A stretch of DNA of 60,449 nucleotides from Akkermansia muciniphila (GTDB lineage: Bacteria; Verrucomicrobiota; Verrucomicrobiia; Verrucomicrobiales; V1-33): assembly GCA_945900785.1 (NCBI GenBank), contig CAMDJM010000024.1:1-60449 (forward strand). Reading direction: 5' to 3'. The notes under the pieces were generated by a model, which saw only the letters and a program-made list of their open reading frames with translations, did no database searches and had not been told where the DNA came from. Made by a program: the position numbers and the translations under genes. This document shows, piece by piece, positions 36,458 through 45,097 of this stretch; position 1 is the first letter of the stretch; every line of letters begins with the position of its first letter.

Positions 36458-37177
36458 TCATGGATTTCTTTGATGCCCACTGAAGCTCAAGGGGCTGCCC
36501 GGGGCCACCGTCAGGTCAGCGACCATCGCATCCAACTGGGCGAGGCCATAGCTGATTTTTTTGAAGAACGATGGATTATGACGCACCAGGACAAAGCGGG
36601 GATGCTGTTCCCAGAGCTTGCGCAGCTGGCCATCCAGCACCACCGCTTGCTCCAGCGATTCATTGCGCACGGGATTTCCCCCTTCGATCCCCATGCCACC
36701 CACGGCGGCGCTTTCGAAGAAAATCACGCCATCATAGCGCCCGAGTTCCTGCTCCAGGCTGGTATTCAGGGCTTCGAAAAACTCCCCGGGGGCTCCAGGC
36801 CAATATGCTGCGCCATCCACCGTTCCCCGGTCGCAGAGCAGGATGCGGTCTGGATAGAGGGAGGACTGCACATCCTCCAGATTGCGCTGCACATGGAAGA
36901 TCGCCCGTTGCGCGGCATAGACGCCCGGGGGCTCCGCACAACGCGGGAAGCCGCCTGAAAACACCAGAGTGGCCGCTTCCGGCACGATCACCACCCGCTC
37001 CCCGATCTCGCGCCGGAAAAGGTCCGCCGCCGTGGTTTTTCCGCCACCAGGACCACCCGTGAGCACGATGCGGCATCGGCTATTGCCTTCCTCCCCTAAC
37101 GCGTGGTGGGCGGCGGCACGTTTCCTGACGGGCGCAACCTGACCAAGGGGCTTCTTCGGGGCAGGGGACTTGCTCAT
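36458..37177 (-). CDS. AAA_28-type P-loop ATPase/kinase
   Basis: The product is 239 residues from ATG 37177. The Walker A motif is LTGGPGGGKTTAADLF near residue 40, preceded by a basic, flexible N-terminus. RILLCDRGTVDGAAYWPG and GVIFFESAAVG follow as in the AAA_28/NadR-like group, whose members act as small-molecule kinases or signalling NTPases. The gene lies 25 bases downstream of the CbpM-like gene on the same strand, so it is likely in the cbpA operon, but a link to chaperone work is only inferred from position. Confidence 0.78.
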   Translation of the reverse strand: MSKSPAPKKPLGQVAPVRKRAAAHHALGEEGNSRCRIVLTGGPGGGKTTAADLFRREIGERVVIVPEAATLVFSGGFPRCAEPPGVYAAQRAIFHVQRNLEDVQSSLYPDRILLCDRGTVDGAAYWPGAPGEFFEALNTSLEQELGRYDGVIFFESAAVGGMGIEGGNPVRNESLEQAVVLDGQLRKLWEQHPRFVLVRHNPSFFKKISYGLAQLDAMVADLTVAPGSPLSFSGHQRNP

Positions 37178-37202
37178 GGGGCGATGGTCCAGGCTGGTGG
37201 TT

Positions 37203-37532
37203 TCAAAGATGCCGGCGCTGCCTGCGTTCCTCCTGCAGCATTTCCACCTCATCCATCAGGGTCAGGATCAGGCGGATACCGGCGTCGTTGACCCCGCATT
37301 CCGTGCGCAGGTGATGGATGCGGCGCAGGCGGCGCAGGGCCTCGTCATCGAAAAGCGCCCCCTCACCGGGCCGGGGGGACAGCACCCCCATTTCCTGGTA
37401 GTGCAGCACCGTGACAGAATCCATGCCTGCCAGGCTGGCGATCACTTCGCTGGTATACGTCACCTCCGGGTCAGGCTCAAAAACCGGCATTCCTGAGGAA
37501 GTGATGGTGTTGGGACCGTTGTGGGAGTTCAT
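37203..37532 (-). CDS. CbpM/HspR-like MerR-type chaperone modulator
   Basis: The product is 109 residues. It reads like a MerR-fold helix-turn-helix (VTVLHYQEMGVLSPRPGEG, FDDEALRRLRRIHHLRTECG) followed by a helix, GVNDAGIRLILTLMDEVEML. CbpM proteins of this kind bind the J-domain of CbpA and inhibit it; related HspR proteins also bind DNA. It starts 13 bases after cbpA, which supports the CbpM assignment. Confidence 0.85.
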   Translation of the reverse strand: MNSHNGPNTITSSGMPVFEPDPEVTYTSEVIASLAGMDSVTVLHYQEMGVLSPRPGEGALFDDEALRRLRRIHHLRTECGVNDAGIRLILTLMDEVEMLQEERRQRRHL

Positions 37533-37545
37533 GGCGGGAAATATG

Positions 37546-38538
37546 TTATTTGGCAGCGCGGGGCTGGAAGGTGGAGGTATCGCTCAATTGTTCCCAGAGC
37601 GCCCGCTCCGCCTCTGTGAGGGCTTCCGGCAGTCGCACCAGCAGGGTCACCAGGAAGTCACCGCGCTCACCGTTTTTGCCTTTGGGCAGCCCCCGGGTGC
37701 GCACCCGCATCACCTGACCATTTTCTGCAAACGGAGGGATTTTCAATTTGATCGATCCATCCAGCGTCGGCACCACCACCTCCGCTCCCAGCACGGCTTC
37801 CCATGGGGCGAGTTCCAATTCATGCCGCAGATCTGCCCCTTGGGTGGTAAAGTCAGGATGCGCGGCATGCCGCACCCGCAGATACAAATCGCCCGCTTCT
37901 GCCCCACCCTGACCCGCTTCCCCCTGACCGGGCACGCGGATGCGGCGGCCATCGGTCGCCCCCGGGGGGATCCTGACCTGGAATTCCTGCCGGTCCACCT
38001 TGCCTGTCTGCCGGTTGACCGTCTGCATGGAAATGGGCCGCACGGTGCCCAGCATCGCCTCCTCCAGCGTCACCATCAAATCTCCCTCCACATCCCCACC
38101 CCGCCGGGGGCGTGACGGGCCTGCCTCTGGCCCTCCGGCCCGGGCACCTCTTGGAAACCCGTAGCGGCTTCCACCACTGAAATACTGCTCGAAAAAGTCG
38201 CTGAAGCCCGTGCCCCCAAAATGGAAATCGTCCGCACCCTGCTGCCCATCGCCCGGCCCACCCCATGCTCCGGCTCCGCCCCCTGCCGCCGCTGGGGAGG
38301 ATGTCCCGCCATGCTCCCAATCCGCGCCCAGCCGGTCGTATTTGGCCCGTTTCTCCGGATCCCCCAATACTTCCCGGGCTTCATTGATTTCCTTGAATTT
38401 CGCCTCTGCCCCCGCCTTGTCCTTCGCCACGTCAGGATGCCAGGTCCGCGCCAGTTTGCGGAAGGCCTTTTTGATCTCCGCCGCGGTGGCCTCGCGCGCC
38501 ACCCCCAAAATGGCATAGTAGTCTTTGAATTCAGCCAT
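37546..38538 (-). CDS. cbpA: DnaJ-class co-chaperone CbpA
   Basis: The product is 330 residues from ATG 38538, close behind TAGGATC, which may serve as ribosome site. The J-domain (residues 1-70) has the HPD motif in [14 protein letters not shown] Gly/Phe-rich region follows ([21 protein letters not shown]) and then the C-terminal peptide-binding domains ([14 protein letters not shown]..., [18 protein letters not shown]). The Cys-rich zinc domain of true DnaJ is absent, making it a type II co-chaperone of DnaK. It is followed by its presumed inhibitor. Confidence 0.92.
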   Translation of the reverse strand: MAEFKDYYAILGVAREATAAEIKKAFRKLARTWHPDVAKDKAGAEAKFKEINEAREVLGDPEKRAKYDRLGADWEHGGTSSPAAAGGGAGAWGGPGDGQQGADDFHFGGTGFSDFFEQYFSGGSRYGFPRGARAGGPEAGPSRPRRGGDVEGDLMVTLEEAMLGTVRPISMQTVNRQTGKVDRQEFQVRIPPGATDGRRIRVPGQGEAGQGGAEAGDLYLRVRHAAHPDFTTQGADLRHELELAPWEAVLGAEVVVPTLDGSIKLKIPPFAENGQVMRVRTRGLPKGKNGERGDFLVTLLVRLPEALTEAERALWEQLSDTSTFQPRAAK

Positions 38539-38571
38539 GATCCTACCCAATCCACATGCCGGACCATCCGC

Positions 38572-38862
38572 AAGAGCCGAAATGTCGACTGGAAAATGAT
38601 TTTTGACGGCGCAACTGTCCCGCTGTCGCCGTCCATCGGGAACTGGAACTCACCGTGCCGCTCCCACTACTGGATTTGACACAATCGCGTGGAATGGGCT
38701 GAGGACTGGACAAATGGCCAGATTGAAGCGGTGACCGCGAAACAGCAAAAAGAAAAACGCGGACTTTATCATAAACGCCCACCAAAAAATCCCCGTAAGG
38801 GTTCCAAAGAAAAATCGAAACCCCGGCAAGGGCTGCGGGGGTGGTTGAAACGATGGTGGTAG
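38572..38862 (+). pseudogene. Remnant of a DUF6527 protein
   Basis: One forward frame reads [30 protein letters not shown], then TGA at 38677-38679, then HNRVEWAEDWTNGQIEA and a Lys/Arg-rich tail to TAG at 38862. This matches the C-terminal half of DUF6527 proteins, where an Arg or Lys normally fills the position of the stop (CGA to TGA fits). The N-terminal half, with its Cys-rich metal site, is missing and the frame runs into the 5' end of the opposite-strand cbpA gene. It is therefore truncated and stopped, a gene relic. Confidence 0.75.
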
Positions 38863-38980
38863 TTCAGGACGTAATTCGAGCGCGGGTATTTGCGCTGTTA
38901 ATTCCTGCAATTTCAGGTTTCCGATTCACCTTCAAATGCTCATCTGGAAGTCTGGAAAATACCAGCACGCAGCCAAAGGA

Positions 38981-40147
38981 TTACTCCCGCAGCACGCGGA
39001 AGAACTGGCGGGGGCCGTCGGCGGGGGTGCTCCTGAGGTCGAGGGTGGTCTGGGTGCCGGTGGCTGGAAAGGAATTCAGCACGTCCGTCCAGGTGCCGGG
39101 TCCGGTGGACCGTTGTATGCGGTAGGAGGTGTAAGGCTCGGAACCCCAGGTGAGATTGAACTTGCGGTTCGCGCTGACGCCGGAGAGCCCAAAGGAAAGC
39201 AGACGGGGCACGGACAGGATGTTCAGGACGGAGGTGCCCTCGGCGCGGCCATGGGTGCTTCCGTCGAGGGCGATGCGGTAGGTCACGCCGCCGCTGGCTC
39301 TGAAACGGAGGCTGCCTGGTGGGCCGGGCGCGCTGCCCGTGCCCTGGACGAGGGTGAGGGCATTCACGGCGGTGCCGCTGTAGATGGCGAGGGTGGTGTC
39401 AAAGTTACTGCCCGTGGTATTGAGAATGTAGTCGCCGGTATAGGGAGCGGTCCACCGATACCAGATCGTCCGGCCCACTCCAAAAACGGGTTCGCCACTT
39501 TGAATGCTGGCATTTTCATTGCTGCCATTGGCAGCGGTGGAGGGTGACGAGCCAAGGCTGATCGCAGACGTGAAGGCGTCATTGAGGAACAACGAAGGCG
39601 CGGGGGCGAGGTGCAGCCGCACCATGCCGGTTGCTCCGCCAGGTTTGCTGCCGACCTGGATTTTGTAGTAAGTGTTGGCGGTGGCGTTGAAGGTAAGTTG
39701 AGAGGTTCCGTTGCCGCCGCGGTTGTCATCGCTGCCGTAGAGCAGCGGGGCAGACGGCGGGGTGAAAAAATCATAGACCGCCACCACGGTGTCGAAGCTG
39801 CTGCCGATGGTGTCCACGGTCACTTTGCCCGTGTAGGGCGAGAGCCACGTCCACCAGACGGTTTTGTCCATATTCAGCGGCGTGGATTCACCGGCGCTGA
39901 GGATGGCTCCGGTGTTGCAACCGGTGGCGTTGACTTCATAGCCGTTAAGAGGTGCCGAGGCGTCATCGTTCACCGGGGGCTGCGCGGCGTTAGGAGTGCG
40001 CAGGGAGAAGGGGGCGGAGTCCGGCGCGGTGGTGCCAGGGTTTTCACCCAGCGGAGTAAAGAGCAACGGGCTCCAGCCGGTGTGCCGGCCATACGCGGCG
40101 AAGACGCCAAGGGTAGCGCCGCCGGCGATCTCGTTGTAGATGAATTT
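38981..40147 (-). pseudogene. 5'-truncated secreted protein with PPC-like repeats
   Basis: The open frame runs from just after TGA (40148-40150) to 38981 without any plausible start or signal peptide. It begins NEIAGGATLGVFAAYGRHTG and then holds two pre-peptidase C-terminal (PPC-like) domains: DKTVWWTWLSPYTGKVTVDT with GSSFDTVVAVY, and RTIWYRWTAPYTGDYILNT with GSNFDTTLAIYSG. A beta-sandwich end with SYRIQRSTGPGTWTDV follows, normal for exported Verrucomicrobial proteins. Lack of a 5' end means it is a fragment of a larger exported protein. The segment NDDASAPLNGYEV also departs from the usual NDDFxxA pattern. Confidence 0.72.
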
Positions 40148-40216
40148 TCACACATGGGCTGATCTCCCGGAAAATCTGCATTTCAAATCGGGGTTTTCCA
40201 TGGAGTGAAAGGCACC

Positions 40217-41208
40217 ATGTCCTTTCCCCTGAAACCAGTCCTGAAGCTGCGTGCCGTTCTGGTGCTGCTGGCTTGTGCCCTGACCGCCATTTGGGCCATG
40301 GAAGCCACCCCGGAAAAATGGCGCAAAGCGCTCGAATCCGTGCAGGTCTCCCCCGCCGCAGACGGGCCCTGGCAGGCTTATGCGGCTTTGTGGTTGCCCC
40401 GCGCGGCGGCGGTGGATGCATCGCGCCCGCCTGGCTGGCAGACAGCCGCTCCTGGTTGTTGAGCGGTCAACCCTGGCGGAGTCCGGATCCGGCCAATCTC
40501 CTGTGTCCCGGCCGCTTTGAAAGCCTCAGCCAGCAGCCCGTCGCCACCGCCAGCGCCCTCCTCACCGGGGCTCTCCTCTGCGCTCCCGGGATCGTCGTTT
40601 TTGCCATGCATTCCCGGGAAACGCGTTGGCTGCTCGCCGCCATGCTCCTGCCCCTGGGCGGTCTCTTTCTCCAGGCCGTCTTCACCGGCAATCTGCTGAT
40701 GTCCTGGTATGCCTGTCCGGCCTTGCCCGCCATCGCCGTTCTGATGGGGGCATCAGCAACTTTTGTCACCCGGCGCACCCTATTCCCCTGGCTGGCCCTC
40801 ATGGGCCTTAACCTCTTTGCCGGTCACGAAATGCGCTCCCTGCTGCGCCACCACGAACTGGAGCCCAACCGCGCCGCCACCGCCCTGACCCGCCCCATCC
40901 TGAACCCCGCGCATCCCGATTATCTCAATGACAAAAGTCCCATCACGATCCAGTTCAGTTGCCGCCGCCCCGGCTACGAACCCGCCTGCCGGGAAATCGC
41001 CACCGCCGGGGAACTCGTCACTCTCCGTCAGGAAGCCCTCCAGTCCGGCCGGGATTGTTACGTGAACCTCGGCGACGCCGGAGCCGCCGCGCAGCGCTGG
41101 CCGGACATCCTCGCCCTGCTGAACGACCCCACCCTTTTCCGGCGCACCGCCACCCTCCCCGGCATGGACCACGCCCAAACCCGCGTCATCTGGCAAGCCG
41201 TCCGGTAA
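40217..41208 (+). pseudogene. Frameshifted membrane glycosyltransferase-like remnant
   Basis: From ATG 40217 the first frame codes for a membrane helix (LRAVLVLLACALTAIWAM) and some 60 further residues to TGA at 40460-40462. A second frame, coding-like from about 40440 to 41208, continues with three or four hydrophobic helices (ATASALLTGALLCAPGIVVF, LLAAMLLPLGGLFLQAVF, ALPAIAVLMGASATFV) and a soluble C-terminal part. The second piece resembles the C-terminus of GT39-type mannosyltransferases. A full enzyme would need about 300 more residues between the two, so an internal deletion plus frame loss is likely. Confidence 0.6.
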
Positions 41209-41430
41209 TCGTCGGGGAGAGGGTCCTTGGAAGACCCCTCACTACTGGAAACGGCTCCTGTCAGTGCCGGTCATTCCCGGAAAGCCCAACGCCACGATCC
41301 GCTCGACAACTCCGCCCGCTGCCGGTAAGGGCACAGGTATGGATCAGGCCACCATCAAACAACCTCTCCTCCTGATTGGCGCGGGGGGACGCGAAGCCTC
41401 CGGCGTATCTGACTTAATCTGCTGAAAAAA

Positions 41431-41913
41431 ATGGCGAACATCTTCTCACGTGCTAAGGCCGCAGGAAAGGTCATCGGCCTCTTCGATTCAATGTGCGGCG
41501 TTCCCCGATCGAAGCTTCGCTGCGGTGCCCGGCTGGAGTCGGATTTGGGGGTTTACGGGGATGACACCTACGAGCTTCTTGAAGCGATGCATCAAGCTGG
41601 GGTCGATATGACGGAATTTGATTGTCATGACCGCATCACCCCCGAAGGGATGCCCGCGCTGCCGATGGTGGTTTGGTTAGCGATCTCTGCGGGATGCGCC
41701 GGGTTGCTGCTGCCGGTTTTTTCCTTTTTGCCGGATTGGCTGGTCTGCACCATCGCTTTCGTCAGTGCGGGTAAGATACTTTGCTTGGTTTCCCGCCTCC
41801 TGCCGGAATGGCGGCACGATGAGCTACGGGTTGGAGACCTGGTCGCATCGGTCGAAGCTGGCCGTTGGATATCACCAAAAGCAGAACACAGCCGGTTGGA
41901 TTCCCGGTGCTGA
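41431..41913 (+). CDS. DUF1493-like protein with two membrane segments
   Basis: The product is 160 residues. The N-terminal part LESDLGVYGDDTYELLEAMHQAGVDM (given in part) and the end LRVGDLVASVEAGRW match the DUF1493 pattern, an acyl-carrier-protein-like fold of unknown role. Two hydrophobic stretches (about 83-102 and 104-122) are inserted in the middle, which fits a hairpin anchor. It stands alone, 222 bases after the glycosyltransferase remnant. Confidence 0.65.
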   Translation: MANIFSRAKAAGKVIGLFDSMCGVPRSKLRCGARLESDLGVYGDDTYELLEAMHQAGVDMTEFDCHDRITPEGMPALPMVVWLAISAGCAGLLLPVFSFLPDWLVCTIAFVSAGKILCLVSRLLPEWRHDELRVGDLVASVEAGRWISPKAEHSRLDSRC

Positions 41914-42010
41914 CGGGATGGATGGATGGCTGACTGACTGAAGACGCCCCGCCGCAATGCGGCCCGTTTTAAAGTTGACGGATTTTCCCCGGGTTTGTAA
42001 ACCAGAGCGC

Positions 42011-43234
42011 ATGTCTTCCGTTCCCTTGATTCTGATGTCGCTCGCTCTCTCCATTCCTGCGGTCTCCCCTGCGGCGGAAACCACCGTGTTTCACTCCCAA
42101 CCCTGTGCGGTGCTTTCTACAGCGCAGGTGGAATTGGCGGTGACCGTGACTGGCGGGCAAATGGCTCCAGTGACCTTTTTCCGTAATAGCGCCCATCCGG
42201 TCCAGCCCTATTACATTTCCCCGTGGCAGGATGAAAAAGCGGTAGCGATGCCGGCTCCGGTGCTCAAATGCCTGCGGGGCGATTTTTTCTGCATGCCCTT
42301 CGGGGGCAATCAGGAGACGGTGGCCGGGGAAACCCATCCTCCCCATGGGGAAATCGTAGGCGAGCCGTGGACGATCGGGGCTACCACAAAATCCGGCCCG
42401 GTGAGCACCCTGAGCATGACTTTCGACACCAAAATCAGGAAAGGCCGGGTGACCAAGGAACTGTCGCTGGTGGAGGGGGAGAATGTGATCTATTCCAAGC
42501 ATACCATTGAGGGTTTCGCCGGCCGGGTGCCGCTCGGACACCACGCCACCCTGGCCATGCCGGACAAGGAAGGATCGGTCAGGATTGCCACCAGCCCAAT
42601 CCGTTTCGGCATGACCTGCGCGGGCCTGTTCAGTAATCCCCGGAATGGGGAATACCAGGCCCTGCAGCCCGGTCAGAAATGGACGGACCTGACCAAAGTG
42701 CCCATGGCTTGGAAGGGCGCTCCGGATGCTGATCTGACGAAGCTTCCCGCAGGACAGGGATTTGCGGATTTGATCCAGATCTTCCCGGTCAGTCCCGGTC
42801 CCGCAGGAGAGCCCGCGTGGATCACCGCCACGGTGGAGGAACTTGGCTATGTGTGGTTCGCCCTGAAGGATCCTGCGGTGCTCAAGAGCACGGTGTTCTG
42901 GATGGAGCACCGCGGGCGGCATGGTTTCCCGTGGAATGGAAGGAATAACTGTCTCGGACTCGAGGATGTCACGGCTTGTTTTGCCGACGGGCTCCAATCC
43001 TCCATGAATGATAATGTCCTGACGAAAGAGGGCATCGTGACCGCCCTCACCCTGACTGCGGAAAAACCCACCGTGGTCAATTACATCCAGGGCGTGGTGC
43101 AGATCCCAGTTGGTTTTGGCATAGTGAAAACCCTCGACTTTGCCCCGGGCAAGGTCACGTTCGTTTCCTCCACGGGCCAGCGGGTCCTGGCTCCTGTGCG
43201 GCACGAATTTCTGAAATCCGGCAGACTCCAATAA
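42011..43234 (+). CDS. Secreted mutarotase-like carbohydrate protein
   Basis: The product is 407 residues from ATG 42011, which gives a signal peptide (SLALSIPAVSPAAE); the longer frame from 41957 has no start signal. The middle and end have a beta-rich pattern like the galactose-mutarotase fold (KHTIEGFAGRVPLGHHATL, HRGRHGFPWNGRNNCLGLED), but I cannot place it in a named family. It lies 31 bases before the sugar-binding lipoprotein gene on the same strand, so it probably binds, epimerises or otherwise prepares the sugar that the transporter takes up. Confidence 0.6.
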   Translation: MSSVPLILMSLALSIPAVSPAAETTVFHSQPCAVLSTAQVELAVTVTGGQMAPVTFFRNSAHPVQPYYISPWQDEKAVAMPAPVLKCLRGDFFCMPFGGNQETVAGETHPPHGEIVGEPWTIGATTKSGPVSTLSMTFDTKIRKGRVTKELSLVEGENVIYSKHTIEGFAGRVPLGHHATLAMPDKEGSVRIATSPIRFGMTCAGLFSNPRNGEYQALQPGQKWTDLTKVPMAWKGAPDADLTKLPAGQGFADLIQIFPVSPGPAGEPAWITATVEELGYVWFALKDPAVLKSTVFWMEHRGRHGFPWNGRNNCLGLEDVTACFADGLQSSMNDNVLTKEGIVTALTLTAEKPTVVNYIQGVVQIPVGFGIVKTLDFAPGKVTFVSSTGQRVLAPVRHEFLKSGRLQ

Positions 43235-43265
43235 CTGATCCGGAATTATCCCCACCTATTTTATC

Positions 43266-44237
43266 ATGAAACGCAAATCATTCCTCCTGCTGGCCGGCAC
43301 GGCTGTCTGGCTCACCGCCTGCAACAAATCCCCTGAAGCCGCGCCGGGCGGTGGCGCAGGGAAGGGCAGGGGCACCATTGGGGTTTCCCTGCTCGCGCTG
43401 GACAATCCTTTTTTCAAAGTCATCGGGGATAACATCACGGCGGAAGGGGCGAAGTTTGGCTACGAGACGCTGGTCGTCAGTGGTGACAAGGATCCCGCCA
43501 AACAAGGCAATCAGATCAAGGACTTCATTGTGAAAAAGGTGAGCGCCATCGTGCTCAGTCCCTGTGATTCCAAGGCCAGTGTCGCCGTGATCAGGGAAGC
43601 CAACGCGGCCGGCATCCCCGTCTTTACGGTGGACATTCCCTGCAACGAACCCGGGGTTAAAATTGTGACCCAGATCGCCACGGACAACTATGGCGGAGGC
43701 AAGGAGGCGGCCAAGGCCATGATCGAAGCCCTGGGCGAAGCGGGCGGCAAAATCGCCGTGCTGCACCTTAAACAAGCCGAGTCCTGCATTCTCCGGGTGA
43801 AAGGATTCACCGAAATCATCAACGAACACAACGCTGCCGGCAAAGGCAAGGTGGACATCGTGACTGAACTGGAAAGCGGTGGAGCGAAGGACATGGGCTA
43901 CAAAGCCGCCGAAGACGCGGTGCAGGCCCATCCTGACTTGCGTGGGATTTTTGCCATCAATGACCCTGCCGCCCTGGGAGCCCGGGCTGCCCTGGAAAAA
44001 GCCGGCAAGGCGGACCAAATCGTAATCGTCGGATTCGACGGCCAGCCGGAGGGCAAGCAGGCGATCAAAGACGGGCGGATTTATGCCGATCCTATCCAAT
44101 TCCCGGAGAAGATGGGGATCCAGATCGTGGACTCCATCATCCGGCATTCCAAAGGAGAATCCCTCCCGCCGCAGATGCTGATTCCCACCAGCCTCTACCG
44201 CAAGGCGGATGCCCTGAAGGATCCTGACCTCAAATAA
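43266..44237 (+). CDS. Sugar ABC transporter substrate-binding lipoprotein (RbsB-like)
   Basis: The product is 323 residues. A lipobox (AVWLTACN) marks it as a lipoprotein with Cys as residue 1 of the mature form. The Peripla_BP_4 pattern is clear: GTIGVSLLALDNPFFKVIGD at the start, SAIVLSPCDSKASVAVIREA, FAINDPAALGARAALEKAG and IVIVGFDGQPEGKQAIKDG. These proteins deliver pentoses, hexoses or inositol to the permease. It heads the transport genes of the operon. Confidence 0.93.
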   Translation: MKRKSFLLLAGTAVWLTACNKSPEAAPGGGAGKGRGTIGVSLLALDNPFFKVIGDNITAEGAKFGYETLVVSGDKDPAKQGNQIKDFIVKKVSAIVLSPCDSKASVAVIREANAAGIPVFTVDIPCNEPGVKIVTQIATDNYGGGKEAAKAMIEALGEAGGKIAVLHLKQAESCILRVKGFTEIINEHNAAGKGKVDIVTELESGGAKDMGYKAAEDAVQAHPDLRGIFAINDPAALGARAALEKAGKADQIVIVGFDGQPEGKQAIKDGRIYADPIQFPEKMGIQIVDSIIRHSKGESLPPQMLIPTSLYRKADALKDPDLK

Positions 44238-44245
44238 CTAACACC

Positions 44246-45097
44246 ATGAGCGAAGGAAGTTTTCTGCATGAATTGACTGGATCCATGTCGCAGGGCGCGG
44301 CGGGGAATCCCACGGTGGCCATGGTGGAGGCGGCCTTTGCCCACCACGGGCTGCATTGGCGTTATGTGAACATGGAGGTCACCCCGGAAGACCTCGGCGA
44401 TGCGGTGCGGGGAGCCCGGGCTCTGGGTTTCCGGGGATTCAACTGCAGCCTCCCTCACAAAGTTGCGGTGATTCCCCATCTCGATGGACTGGGCGAATCG
44501 GCGGCGCTGATGGGCGCGGTGAATTGTGTGGTGCGGCGCGATGGGAAACTGATCGGCGAAAACACGGACGGCAAAGGATTCCTGAAATCGCTGGAAACCG
44601 CGATCGATCCCAAGGGCAAGTCAGTGGTGCTGTTTGGGGCCGGAGGGGCCGCCCGGGCCATTGCGGTGGAACTGGGACTGGCAGGGGTAAAGAAGTTTAC
44701 GATCGTGAACCGCTCGGAAGCCCGGGGCTCCAGCCTGGCCGCTCTCCTGCGCGATAAACTGAATCTGGACGCGGAGTTGGTGGTCTGGAAGGGCAGCTAT
44801 AGGGTGCCGCCGGGCACTGACATTGTCATCAATGGCACCTCGATCGGTCTATATGATCCTGACGCCTGCCTTGACCTTGATCTGGAGTCGCTCAAGCCAG
44901 GCATGGTGGTGGCGGATGTGGTCTTTAATCCGGTGCGCACCCGCTTTTTGGAGGACGCGTCCGCCCGGGGATGTGTGGCTCTGGATGGTCTGGGCATGCT
45001 GGTGAATCAGGGCATCGTCGGCGTGCACTACTGGACGGGCCTGGTTCCGGATGCAGAGGTGATGCGCCGGGCGCTGGAATCCGCGATGGGCGTATGA
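44246..45097 (+). CDS. Shikimate-dehydrogenase-like oxidoreductase inside a sugar ABC operon
   Basis: The product is 283 residues, the usual AroE size. The catalytic Lys lies in NCSLPHKVAVIPHLD and the Asp in NTDGKGF; the NAD(P) loop is GAGGAARAIAVELG and QGIVGVHYWTG closes the fold. The substrate-binding motif SxS near the N-terminus (usually GxPxxHSxSPxMHN) is replaced by GSMSQGAAGNPTVAMVEAAF, so the substrate may not be shikimate. The gene sits between the binding protein (8 bases before) and the ATPase (ATGA overlap). A role in oxidising an imported cyclitol, quinate-like acid or sugar is inferred from context. Confidence 0.85.
   Translation: MSEGSFLHELTGSMSQGAAGNPTVAMVEAAFAHHGLHWRYVNMEVTPEDLGDAVRGARALGFRGFNCSLPHKVAVIPHLDGLGESAALMGAVNCVVRRDGKLIGENTDGKGFLKSLETAIDPKGKSVVLFGAGGAARAIAVELGLAGVKKFTIVNRSEARGSSLAALLRDKLNLDAELVVWKGSYRVPPGTDIVINGTSIGLYDPDACLDLDLESLKPGMVVADVVFNPVRTRFLEDASARGCVALDGLGMLVNQGIVGVHYWTGLVPDAEVMRRALESAMGV

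Noticed and set aside
38650..38910. Minus-strand 86-codon ORF with a hydrophobic stretch
   Set aside because: It begins at TTG two to eight codons after a stop, has no ATG, and overlaps the better-supported DUF6527 relic on the plus strand.
41221..41237. Small hairpin GGGTC-CTTGGAA-GACCC after the glycosyltransferase remnant
   Set aside because: Five-base stem without a T run; too weak to call a terminator.
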